A stretch of 64,000 nucleotides of DNA from Chamaecyparis obtusa (taxonomy: Eukaryota; Streptophyta; Pinopsida; Cupressales; Cupressaceae), in NCBI GenBank assembly GCA_027943335.1, contig BSBK01008431.1:353501-417500 (forward strand), read 5' to 3'. Below, piece after piece: positions 35,759 to 46,165 of the stretch. Within the stretch, counting starts at the first letter, position 1, and every line of letters starts with the position of its first letter. The notes under the pieces are model-generated. The model saw nothing but the letters and a program-made list of their open reading frames with translations. It made no database searches and was not told where the DNA came from. The position numbers and the translations under genes are program-made.

Positions 35759-37401
35759 TGAATAGGTTGAAAATGGAAGCTTTAACAATGCATTTATCAT
35801 TCACCTATTCATTTCTTTATTTGTTTTGAATTGGAATTGTATAAATAATGTAAATCTAGAAATTATTGAAAATCAGTCAAGATAAGATACATACCTCATA
35901 ATGGAACAAATCTGGAAATACCTATTTTCTGAAGCCTGTGCACAGTCTTGGAAGATTTTGCAACCAAATTCGGGACCAGAAAACTATAACAAAGAAAACC
36001 CAGAAAACTTTTGTCTTTCTGGAAGTAGGTCATCCTTGACCCAGATAGAAGGTCAAGGTCTTGCCTTGGGGTAGGATCCTACCCCCCACTGCAGGTCATC
36101 CTTGACCCAAAACAACTCTGATGAAAAATCTATTTGCGGATCTCGGAAGTTCACCGAAAAGGGTACTCAGATCTGCACTTTAATTCTTGAAACATCGACT
36201 GTAGATATCTAAAAATGGTGTTTTGGGGTGGCTATATAGGGGTTTACCTTAGTCAAACCTCCATTTTGGTGATCTCGACCTCCATGAATAGCCAGTTGTA
36301 ATAGAATGTGTGTGTGTGTGTATTGAAAGTGTAATGCCAAGATCTAATCCTCTAGATTAAAACCCTAGCATGAATATGTATGAGAAAGCAATGCATAGAT
36401 TTGAATAAGATAAGAAAGCATGCCAAGCCCCCAAGGCTAAAGTACTCCTACCAAACTCATAATCTATAATTTCTACCCCATGATTATATCTTTGAATGCT
36501 TGAATGTTGATAATAGTGGATCAAGGAAGAAAGGATCTCTCTTTCTCCAAATAGATATTCACAATGGTGTGTTCATAAAGATGCTTGATATCAATAATGG
36601 CTTGATCTTCTATATCATCCTCTTGCAATCTTTCATCTTCACTTCACCATCACTTTCTTTCTTGAATCAATTATGTTTCCACTTGATGTCTTGATCATGA
36701 AATTGCTTGATCTCCTTGTGATGTGATTGCAATGTTGTGAAAATGAAGGCAAATGAGAGTCTTTATATAGAGATTTCAAGGTGAGGCTCCTAGAGTAATG
36801 TGATGACCCATAATTGAAATTTCACCTTGAATTATGGTCCAATCATAATAACCAGCTAAGGAGGGAAAATAATTAAATGAATTTCAAATTAAAACCCTTC
36901 TGCACTCGGATCCGAAGGCTGACATTGATTTTAGGGGCCTCCAGGACCAAATTTTGAAAAGGGGAATCAAATCCCAAAGGAGGTAAAAGATGACCTCATC
37001 TTTGACCTAGCTTAGGGATGACCTAGACCCTAACCTAGGTCAGGGATGACCTTTTCCTTGACCCAGGGATCCAGATCCTGCCAGAATAAAAAACGGGAGG
37101 TCCCGGGGATGCCTGGAGACCTAGAAATGATGTCAGAATAGGGAAAAGTGCTAGGGAGAGGCACAAAATCCTATGATGATTATGATGAAGGCTAGGAGGA
37201 CCTATTCCTAAGTCCTACCTAGAAAATAGAGCCAAAAAAAGGGAAATTAAGGAGAATCCTCAGGATCCTAACTCTAATTTCACCTACAATGAAGAAATCA
37301 AGTGCAGAATGCATCCTAAATGCAAATCTATCATGATAAATGTACTAAAAGAGGGTGCTAAACCTATCAAGAAGGAAGTGCTTCTATTTTAAGATGATAC
37401 A
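35759..37401 (-). repeat. 5' LTR of element H
   Basis: Same ends as the other copy, 31 bp longer; the GT run near 36308-36321 is longer here, and an extra copy of a CCTAGGTCAGGGATGACC-type stretch lies near 37025. Minus-strand TATA box at about 36761-36770. A possible primer site, TGGTGAACTCG on the minus strand, follows within five bases of the LTR end. Confidence 0.92.
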
Positions 37402-37549
37402 CCCCTATTGTTTTATTTTTGAGAAAATTCCACAATGTTTCCTCTTTGCGTTATTTTCTTGAGGGGGCACAACCCCTTATTCCTCAAAATTCTAGCCTGG
37501 GGCATCTTATTTTCTTGTCTTTGACACCACGCCACTTGCGGAATTGCAT

Positions 37550-37564
37550 CAAAGAGGGGAAAAA
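37550..37564 (+). other. polypurine tract of element G
   Basis: AAAGAGGGGAAAAA immediately before the 3' LTR start TGTAGAC. It confirms the plus orientation of G. Confidence 0.85.
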
Positions 37565-38464
37565 TGTAGACAACTAAAAATCTATTGGAAAATAAAAGTA
37601 TATTTATTTTCCAAAAACCTCTAATGACATCATCATTTACTAATTACTTAATTATTTAATTAATTAATATATTTTTATGCCATTAAATCCTTTTATTTTA
37701 ATTAAACATCTTTAATTAAAAGATCCCTCCCTAAAACATTTAGATCACATTTGAATGATAAACCCTTTCCAAAAATGTTTAAATCTAATTTAAACATAAC
37801 CCCTCCTATTTACTAAATTCATTTAGTAAATAAAGTCCTCAACCAATTTCTTAAATAAATTAAGCATTTATTTAAAAGCCTAAATCCTAAAAATATCCTA
37901 TAAACCCTTATCCTAGTCTTCATCCATTCAACCTTTGAAAGTCAAACCTTATCCCCTTGACTCAACCCCTAACCAAACCCCAAACTCTAACTCTCCTCCT
38001 AACCCAATCCCTTCCCAAATCCTATAAATACTCCTCCTTCCAAGAGAAAATTATTAGATTATTTTCATCTTTCATGCATTGTTATAATGGTAAAATACAT
38101 CTAGCATAGCATATCATTTAGCATATTTTTTAGATTAACTCTCTTTTATGGTTCTTAAATCATCATAGGTTAGAATAATGGATTGAACCTAGTTTCTTAT
38201 ATTGTTCTTTCATAGCATAAGAATTCTTAGCATAATATTCATTTATGCATCATCAAAAATCCCTCTCCATGTGTTAGAGAGCACACCCACATCCCTCTCA
38301 TTGCAGCAAATCAAACAGTGCTCTATAGAACTTGTTTTTGACAACAAACTTGAGGTGGCTTGGTTTTCTTTGTGTCTTTTCTTTGAACTCCCGAACATGT
38401 TTTAATCTAACGTTTGAGTGTTTAAGCCTTTCAAGATAGGTAACAGGTAAAACCATAGCCTACA
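37565..38464 (+). repeat. 3' LTR of element G
   Basis: Matches the 5' LTR apart from small deletions (28 bp shorter in all, mostly near 37900). TATA box at 38023-38030. Followed by the TAGGG duplication. Confidence 0.92.
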
Positions 38465-38710
38465 TAGGGATCAAATCTCCTTACAATGTAACAAATAGAA
38501 TACCTACCCCTGATCCTTTATCAGTTAAAGATCCATCAAAGTAGAGCTTCCACTGAATGTTAGGGGTGACAGTCATGATGGTTTCATTGGGAAAATATGT
38601 GACAATAGGATGATCTCATGGAATAGAAGAATGTGTAAGTTGATCATCGATTGATTGTCCTTTATTTCCTTACATTCTGTGTATACAATATCGAACTCAT
38701 TGAGTATTGT
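38465..38710 (-). pseudogene. end of RT-linked RNase H and start of second RNase H of F
   Basis: The minus strand reads ILNEFDIVYTECKEIK (tail of the first RNase H), then TYFPNETI and WKLYFDGSLTDKGSGVGIL, the opening strand of the second RNase H with its first catalytic Asp. It stops at GDLIP, exactly where the TAGGG duplication of element G lies, and resumes at 17604. The right edge abuts module C at about 38711 with a few shared bases (TTGC). Confidence 0.82.
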
Positions 38711-38779
38711 TGCATGTATTATAAAATAATCCCTTTTTAAATTTTGAGTCTAGGCCATTTTAAGTAAAGAGTCTTTGCA

Positions 38780-39190
38780 ATCTTGAACTTTGAACTTGAA
38801 CTTCAATTTTTGTTGGTTCAAGGTTCAAAGTCCTTTTGGTCCAAAAGTATAAGCCATTGATGTTTTGGTCTTCCACTATAATGAGCATCCTGTATGTTGA
38901 ACCTTGAACCTTGAACCTTGAACCTCATTTTTTTGGTTCAAAATTAAATATTTGTTGTGTCTTTTGCAACCATCGCAAGTTGCATTAATCTTGTTCCCCA
39001 CATTGTGAAGACTGTCTTATTGAACCTTGAACTTGAAATTTGGTTTTTCTTGCTTCAAAGTTCAATATTTTCATTTTTCATGTTTATAGTGGGTCCCAGT
39101 TATGTTAATCTCTCCTAAGTTTTGGACATCATGAATTTCAAACTTTGAACCTTTCATTTTATGGTTCAGAGTTCAAAGTTTGAGCATGCA
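38780..39190. repeat. TTGAACC direct and inverted repeats
   Basis: Four head-to-tail copies of the 7-mer TTGAACC at about 38897-38924 (three in D, the last altered), with inverted GGTTCAA partners on both sides, e.g. 38934-38940 and 38815-38828. Several short hairpins can form. The pattern is kept in D at 57780-58160. Confidence 0.8.
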
Positions 39191-39396
39191 ATATGAAAGA
39201 TCAGATTGACACGTGCCAAATATTTTTTCTCACTTTAAGGGAAATGATTGAAAGGACATGTAATAAATGCCAACTGATCAAGTGACATGTAATAAAAATA
39301 AGTATGTGTGAATAGTTATTTGCATTAAATATCAATGGGCGCTATTATTAAAAAAGAAAGTTTCTATAAATAAGCGTCTAGCGATTGAGGCAAACA

Positions 39397-39731
39397 TGTT
39401 ACACATAGTGGTTTTTGTTGTACCAAAAGATTGACCTATTAATGCCCGATACAACCACTAGACTTATAGAAGACACAGGAGGTGGTTAAGCCATGTCATG
39501 AATCCTGAGGGGAGCACTGACCATTATTCCAACAATCTCCCCCTCAGTGTTATCCGAGGGGATTTGAACTTGTGACCAAGCTCTGATACCACTTGTTACA
39601 AGTAGTGGTTTCCGTTGCACCAAAAGATCAACCTGTTAATGCCTGATATAGCCACTAGAATTATAGAAGACATAGGATCCGGTTAAGCCATGTCACAAAT
39701 ATTGAGGGGAGCGCTGACCATTTTTCCAACA
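39397..39731 (-). mobile_element. complete TRIM (miniature LTR retrotransposon), 335 bp
   Basis: Two 138-bp terminal repeats (39397-39534 and 39594-39731), each TGTTAC...CCAACA, around a 59-bp core. The core holds a primer site (minus strand TGGTATCAGAGC, 39580-39591) and a polypurine tract (minus strand ACTGAGGGGGAGAT, 39535-39548). Target duplication AAACA at 39392-39396 and 39732-39736. Module D has the empty site near 58376-58385. It has no coding capacity; its ends, primer site and purine tract match those of element B. Confidence 0.93.
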
Positions 39732-39977
39732 AAACACACATTAGTATTTCCCTATCTTTCATTGCATATGTGCAAGTATACATTTTATGCAACAAGTATC
39801 GAGTAGTAGTGATGTAAATACATCCTTTCAGAAGCTGTGCGCATAAAGTGATGGTAAGTCCCAAGAAAGCCTCTCCCAACATTTTCTTAAATCAAAACTT
39901 GCATGTTGTAAGCGATTAAATTTTTCAGTGAATTTCACTTATTTTTCCACTATGTAGAAGTTTTCTTATTTTTAGTG

Positions 39978-41010
39978 ATGTCTTATTCCAAACTAAAAAT
40001 TTCTAGAGAAATTAAGCCTACCCTATAGTTGGTTGTCTTCCCATTATGGGAGATACGACTCTGGTAGGAGAAAGCATACAAAAAAATAATGGGTATGTTT
40101 AAATCAATAGAAATGGGAACCATGGCAACCAAAATTGTAGAAAACAGGTTACTAGAGGCTGCATGTTTTCTAGAAGTCATTCCTTATCTGGAGTTGGTGA
40201 TGGAATGTCAAAATAGGTATAATAAGGTGGATAGGTGCATATGTAACCCTTTTGGTGAAGCTTTGGTATATATAAATAGGCAAGTGGTCTTAGCTACCTT
40301 GAGAATTCCTGATGCAAAAACTTATGGGGATTGGACTATCAGTAAAGCCTTGGCTAAGTTTAATGAGAAAAGGAAATATTACAGTAGCATCATAGCTTGT
40401 AATTGGTTGAGGAAACTAGAAAAGGGGGCTCTCGCTTGCCGAGACCACTTAAGAAGGATCATCTGATCAAGGACATGGGAAACATGGTTAACCTGTTAAA
40501 TAGACTGAAGGGAAACACCCTGGATGTTCTTTGGAAAGATGAGATGTACACTTTTATCTAGACCATCCTTGATAATGAAAAATTTGTCTACTGGGCAGAG
40601 GTTATAGATGAAAGACTTCATGAGGAATTATCTCAATCTGTGGAAATATCTAGTTTTCACATGTCATCTTATCTTTTCTGCATTTGGGCTTTTTCCAGAG
40701 ATTGGGAGGGGTTACCTCATGAGCGATGGATTGAAGACATGAAATTTTTTGAGTCTTACTGTGTGTTAGAGAAGAAGATTAACTTAGAAAAATTTAGAAG
40801 AGTCGAGGAAGTATTCCTAGCCAAGCTTGTCTTTGAATTAAAAAGGAAAGAAAATTATAAAATGTCAGAGGATGCTATGGAGTTAATTAAGGTTTATGGA
40901 AGCTTCTATATTCAATTTCCCAGGTTCACCTATTTAAGAATTGGAGGTTTTAGTGGGGAACTGTTAAAATTGCCTAGGTATTTCTTGGATAAATACATTT
41001 TGGTTGAGGT
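39978..41010 (+). pseudogene. module C ORF, N-terminal third
   Basis: Starts MSYSKLKISREIKPTL at 39978, then FLEVIPYLELVMECQNRYNK, NPFGEALVYINRQVVLATLR, TYGDWTISKALAKFNEKRK (40150-40380), a Leu-rich stretch, and FTYLRIGGFSGELLKLPRYF before the element B insertion at 41011. Interrupted by stops that are mostly CAG/TGG-derived and one frame change near 40450. The protein looks globular and alpha-helical. I recognise no domain. Resumes at 48607 after B. Confidence 0.65.
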
Positions 41011-42161
41011 TGTTGGAAATATTCAAGACTAGCAAGGTTATTGAGAGTGGAGGGGTGAATCCGTAACTTTAAAACTTTTATCAATTATAGATCTCAACCA
41101 TATTCTCAATAACATTAGATTGATAAGATAACTGCATGTATGAGTAACAAAAAGAATAAAGCATTCAAAACACTTGAACATAGAGATTGGTGACCTAGAA
41201 ACCTTCCAAATAGAAAGTAAAACTAGGGTGGGGATGAAACCCACAAAACTTTAATGCTGTAGTATAAAGTTTTCCGGTTAAGGCTTACAATGATCACTTC
41301 TGATGATCTGCCCTGTTAGGAGCAATAAGGACTGATAGGTCCACCTTGTTAGAGGATTTACAAACATATAGTGAAGTATGCACTTGGTTAAGAGATTTTA
41401 CAAAGACTGTTAAGTATACCCGGTTAAAGGATTTGGGGCTGATTCACTTGTTAGGATGAAACAATAGATCTCTTACTTTCAACTGTACTTTCTAATTGAG
41501 ATTCTCTGATGTACTGATCACCTTCTGTGATGGATGTGTCTCTGCAGCTCCTTATACTGTTATATCCCTTGTAATTCACTTATCTCTTTCTTTCTTTTCT
41601 TTTTTGCTGTCACACCTTTTTCTTTCTTTGGATATGATGCAAAACATTGTTTATATATCAATCCAAAACAATTTCATAACAATAGCAAAGTTGGCTCTAA
41701 ACAAGGAAACACAAGTATTACTGAGTCAGCCCAAATATAGTACTCGGTTACTGCAAACTAACTCGGTGACTTTCTGATACTTGACATCCACTACATTACT
41801 CGGCATCATCATGCACTTGGTAGAAGTGGAGGCACGGTCCATACTAACCACTCGGTTGTAGTTTCAAACTCGGTATATACTGGAGACTCGGTAGATATAG
41901 TGTCACTTGGTAGAGACTGAATTCCCTATTTACCATGCTGGCACTTGGTAAACACTGTTCATCTCATTACTCGGTGATGATAACTCAGTAAGCACTGTTC
42001 TACTCGGTAAGCACTGTTCTGCTCGGTAAACTCTGTTCTACTCGATAAACTCTCTTCTGATTGGTGAACATTGTTCTGCTTGATAAACACTATTCTGCTC
42101 GGTTAAAACGCAGAGTCTAAATAAATGTTGTCACTAATGACAAACATACTTAATACCAACA
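41011..42161 (-). repeat. 3' LTR of element B
   Basis: TGTTGG...CCAACA. Minus-strand TATA box GATATATAAAC at about 41649-41660. Carries the CCTGTTAGGAG block (41310-41322) shared with J and A and the 19-bp array near its outer end. By eye about 5-6 of 100 positions differ from the 5' copy in the first 220 bases. Confidence 0.95.
41975..42112. repeat. 19-bp tandem array in U3 of B, 3' LTR copy
   Basis: Six full units and a partial one of the form GCTCGGTAAACACTGTTCT. It lies at the upstream (U3) end for this minus-strand element. The 5' LTR has seven units, which accounts for nearly all of the 20-bp length difference. Confidence 0.9.
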
Positions 42162-42176
42162 ATCTCCCCCTTTGGC
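42162..42176 (-). other. polypurine tract of element B
   Basis: Minus strand GCCAAAGGGGGAGAT directly before the 3' LTR start TGTTGG. Nearly the same string lies ahead of element A's LTR. Confidence 0.88.
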
Positions 42177-42443
42177 ATTAGTGACAAAAACACTTATTGC
42201 CCAAAAAAAAAAATGATGAATCTGTCTCTTCTTTTTTTTAATTTTTCAAAATTTATCTTTGTCATACTATTGTATATACATTTCATGTTTCATGTCTCCC
42301 CCATACAATATATATACAAATATCTTGTATCGCCTCTTACTCATATTTCCTATTTACACTTTCTTCCTCTTTCATATATGATGTATCTTATATACGTTCT
42401 CCCCCTTTTTGACAATAATGCCAAAGGTGTATATACAAATATT

Positions 42444-45400
42444 TTATAGGGAGATGCCAAAGCATGAGAGAAAATCAAAATGTACCTCATTTATCAATGC
42501 TAGAGTTCTATCCCAATTCTCTTGCAGAATCTTGCATGTGTGGAGTGCAACTTGGACTTCTACAGAGAGTTCAATCATGTGATTTGCAATTGAAAACTGA
42601 TTGTCATGGATCAATGTTTTTGAGTAAGCAATATTCTTTTGCATTGTATCCATGATGGGAAGGATCATGTTCTAAATATCTATTAATGTTGATCTGATCC
42701 TTGCATCTTCTCTCAATAATTCTGACTATTTATCAGATAGGAATCTGACTGTCATATGATGTGCAGAGCTTGAACTAGGTTCAAGTTGCAACTTCTATGC
42801 ACTGACATTTAGATCCTCATCAATCTTATTTATTTTATCTTTTATCTCCTTTGAGAACTTGGTAACATTACAGATTTTGACAAAAAGAGATGTTACCTGG
42901 GAATGGGAGGACTCAATGCTAGTCAAAACTGAAGATAATCTTGCCTGATTGATAGCTATTTGTTGAGCAATGTGCTCAAGCACTTCATTATCAAACTTCT
43001 TCTCAACCTTCTCAAGCAACTTATCTATTCCAGAGGAATCATCATTGAACTTGTTAACTGCTTCTGCCAACTGCAACAAAATGTGTTGAGAGGAATCAAC
43101 TTCAACACCTATAGCTTCTATCAAAATGTTCTTGGCATCCTCAATGATCTTAAATTCCTTGTCTCTTTCTTCTTTTAATTTCTTCTGTTTTGCTTTCTTC
43201 TGGAGGAGTTCACCAACTGTTTGCATTTGATCTACAGTGAGGTTTGCAAAATCCAATTAGGGAATTTCTATCTCCTCATCTAAATCTATACCTTCTACTA
43301 CACTCTTACTCAAAAATTTCATGCTCGATTGAGTCTTTATACTCAATGCCTTAGTAGTAGAAATTATTGTAGACACAGTAGGACTTGTAGTGAAAATTGA
43401 TAAAATTCTCACTGATGGGATGCTAAGTGGAATACTTGATAAACCAAAAACTGAAGTATTTACAATTGTAGAATCTGAAGTACTTACTACTGAAAAACTC
43501 AAAATTGAAGAAGGTACATAAAACTACAACTCAGTGGAAGAGGGAGGCTGAAGCTCGGTAGATGAAGTGGTAGCCACTTCTGTTATTGATATATTGAGCT
43601 GTGCTAGTGATGATTGGACATTTGATGTATCTGAGGGAGTTGTCACAATCACACTTGAATTTTTCTCTGGGCTAGGTGTAACAATTTTTAATAGAGAGTG
43701 AGGAAGTGAGGCAATTACCTCTGTAGCTATCTGAACTGGATCATCTTCCTCAACATTCTTCTCAGCTTCCTTGGTAGCTTCATTAGCTACTTCTTCTATC
43801 TCAACAATATCAATCTGAATTGCTTCTTTGTCTTCTTCATCACTGTCATCTTCAATATCTTTAATTATCATAGTTTCAGTACTCGGTTTGTGAAGATGAT
43901 AAATGTTTTTCCAAGTAGATTCTGCACTCTTCACAACCGACTCTATATCCTTGATCAAAATTAAGCAACTATTGAATTTTAATGTCATCTTGGACTCATT
44001 TACTATCAATGCCTTATTTATTTCAGCATTTTTCAAACTTGGCATCAATTGCCTTAAGGTTTGAGCATAGATGTCCTTGATAGTTTTCCTTGCATTAGAC
44101 CATCTCATCTTGATTGGGTTTAATAAAGCTTCTAGGATTTGAGAAGCTAATTCTTCAGGTGAGTATTTCCATCTACCCATTTTCTCAATTACAGCATCTT
44201 CAATTTCTTGCTGCTCTGCCTCTAACCTTGTTTCATATTTAAGAGATTTGAAATTTTCAATTCTAGATCCTTCTCTCAAATCCTTAATCTTTTCTTCAAA
44301 AGAGGGAGGAGGCCTTTTGAGTACTATATCATCCTTGATCTTACCTACCTTGTCCCTTGATCTTTTCCTAGTGAATACTGCAATGGGTTGCTTGGGTTCC
44401 TTGGTGATAGTTGCCTTTCCTTTCTTCTTTACAGGCACTTGTTCTTCTTCACTCTCATCCTTTTCTTCTTCTTATATAATATCCTCTCCTTTGTCCTTGG
44501 TTGTCATTAGAGGTGTGCTAGATTGCATCTTGTCCATCCTCTTTCTGCCTTTGTTAACCGCTTGTGGAAGCTTTATGCTTATCTCAATTCTTACCTTAGC
44601 TTCATCATATGTTCCAAAGTATGGGGCCTTTGGATCAACAGGTTGATTTACTAGGGCTTCAATTATATCCTTTGTCTCATCAATGTTTATCTCATAAGGA
44701 AGAGGTTTTACCCATACAATCCTGGGCCTTACTGCTTGAATATACACTCTATCACAATCAACCATAAAACAAACATCATCTTTATAATCTTCCACCAACT
44801 TTTGTGGAATCCAGAATCTTCTATTCATCTTCTCCTTAAAGGATTCAAAATAGTTATCCATTATGCTTGTAAAATTCTCACCCATTTCTACAATATACTC
44901 ATTTATTTGATAAAGAATAGGCACATCCTTTCTCCATTTTACCATACCTTTTGATGGGAAAAACTTTTGAGCATAGAAAAATAAACAAACCAACAGTGAG
45001 CCAAACTTACATGGATTGTTCTTTGAGGTTTGGATGCTCTCCATATTCTTGTTGAACTATTTCAACAATAGATCTGCTAGGTCAAATTATAGATTGTTCT
45101 TCACAACTTTATATGCTAGGTCAACTGCTTCACAAGGAACAATATTCTGTCAACTTGAATTGTATATCTTGTGAGCTATTACATATGTGCCAAAATTTAG
45201 TTCTACATCGGTAATGCTGCTTATTCTCATACCTTTACCGTCCCATTCGACTAGGGTTATCTTTTCCAGCTCTACCCGACCTAGGGTTTTTGTAGATTTA
45301 GCCTTGGCAAGCATGGGAAGACCAGTGATTCGGTGAATCATCTCCTTTGATATTTCAACTGGTTGCTCAAGCCAAATTTTACCTTAATGCACTCAGCTTA

Positions 45401-45740
45401 GAATATATCTTATCCATTTTATCTGGAAACTCTGAGGCAAGTGGGTGATATGTGTTAAACCTTTATCTTCCAAATGTTTATGTTCCAGTTTGAGAACACC
45501 ATCAACACATAGTTCATCACGAACAGCATCTATCTCTAGGGTTCCAAGCTCTTGAATTGTACCTTTAAAATGACTGCGAATGTCATTTACAAGAAGTACC
45601 TTTGGAGGAATTGGAGACTGAGCTCCACTCGGATCTATGGTTTTTGCTATCGCGGGCACGAGTTTGAAATCTGGCACTTTCCATTCTCCATGAACTAACA
45701 TCTTTGAACCTTTCTTTACTTTGGTGCTGGATGATGCCAT
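42444..45740 (-). pseudogene. element B ORF2: unknown globular plus coiled-coil protein
   Basis: About 1,090 codons in open pieces 45740-45393, 45341-45150, 45044-44472, 44438-43524, 43502-43257, 43256-42795 and 42668-42444. It opens MASSSTKVKKGSKMLVHGEW in a perfect plant start context (ACCATGG). A globular region to about 44580 contains ISKEMIHRITGLP, CKFGSLLVCLFFYAQKFF and RFWIPQKLVEDYKDDVCFMV, all with counterparts in element A. Then come a basic stretch (MPVKKKGKATITKE; a likely nuclear signal, KRKRSRDK-like), an acidic region near 43830, a Ser/Thr-rich linker and a C-terminal coiled coil. Unknown function. Confidence 0.7.
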
Positions 45741-46165
45741 GGTATCTCTTTGAAAAAAAAAATCCTACTGCAAAGTTTTGCTTCGAATCACTTGATCGTA
45801 CTTAGAAATTTTTCTGCTCAATATGCTGATATTCGTGGTGAAGAATGAATTCGATTTCATGCTTTTTGTCAAAAAATTTGTCATTAATGCTCCATAGGAA
45901 TTAGGGTTTAGAATTCGACAGACTATCATCCACTAATCATTAATTTCTTGGTGAAGGTTCTGCAACTCGGAAAACATACTACTCCGACCTTACTCGGTAA
46001 CCAAATGCAATTGCGTTACTCCCATCCTTGCTCAGTTGAAACTGATACTGACCTTCTTGTGATCCTCCTGTATCTTGCATACTGATTTGGATCTTTCTAT
46101 CTTTCAATTCAGGAACTATTTGGAATATGTCTATGAGGATACAATTCCAGTTCTTTCTTGGAGAC
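45741..46165 (-). other. non-coding spacer between ORF1 and ORF2 of B
   Basis: No frame in any reading joins the two ORFs. As ORF2 has its own ATG in a strong context, the spacer may hold a promoter, splice site or internal start signal. No TATA box stands out. Confidence 0.45.

Larger units (their letters stand above)
25671..37401 (-). mobile_element. element H: Tat-type gypsy retrotransposon, 11.7 kb, nested in G
   Basis: LTRs at 25671-27282 (3') and 35759-37401 (5'), with the 5-bp duplication CCCCT at 25666-25670 and 37402-37406. Minus-strand order: 5' LTR, short gag remnant, protease, G-patch, RT, RNase H, second RNase H, integrase, then about 3.1 kb holding a plant-mobile-domain gene in the opposite direction, then the 3' LTR. 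The extra RNase H after the normal one is the mark of the Tat lineage. Most of gag is deleted. Confidence 0.93.
17605..38464 (+). mobile_element. element G: large pol-less LTR retrotransposon, split by H
   Basis: LTRs at 17605-18532 (928 bp) and 37565-38464 (900 bp), primer site after the first and polypurine tract before the second, and a perfect 5-bp duplication TAGGG at 17600-17604 and 38465-38469. Without nested H it is about 9.1 kb. It has no gag or pol; its only long frame is a proline-rich protein at 20647-22680. It is thus a LARD-type passenger, probably moved by a gypsy partner, judging from the primer-site style. Confidence 0.92.
9580..38710 (-). mobile_element. gypsy element F (Tat-type), antisense, split by elements E and G
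   Basis: Three pieces read in one continuous order on the minus strand: 38710-38465 (end of RT-linked RNase H and start of the second RNase H), 17604-17359 (rest of that RNase H), then 11009-9580 (integrase). When E and G are left out with one copy of each target duplication, the RNase H and the region to integrase run together as expected. F is the oldest layer here. RT and everything upstream lie beyond the junction with module C at 38711 and are not seen. Confidence 0.8.
38711..39977 (+). promoter_or_regulatory. promoter-like leader of module C
   Basis: Three things are shared with module D. First, repeated TTGAACC/GGTTCAA words in both directions between 38780 and 39190. Second, a TATA box (CTATAAATAAGCG, 39364-39376). 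Third, about 450 bases further on, after removal of the TRIM, a perfect plant splice-donor string GTAAGTCCC (about 39853). The ORF begins about 125 bases later. A transcript starting here would not need the LTR. Whether it is a real promoter or an old LTR piece cannot be settled from sequence. Confidence 0.45.

Noticed and set aside
41496..41777. Open frames inside the LTRs of B (also 47921-48187)
   Set aside because: Both lie across the LTR promoter region on the strand opposite to the element; they are paralogous only because the LTRs are.
41975..42112. Regular 19-bp units resembling a CRISPR array
   Set aside because: Units abut with no spacers and lie in the U3 of a plant LTR; it is a tandem repeat.
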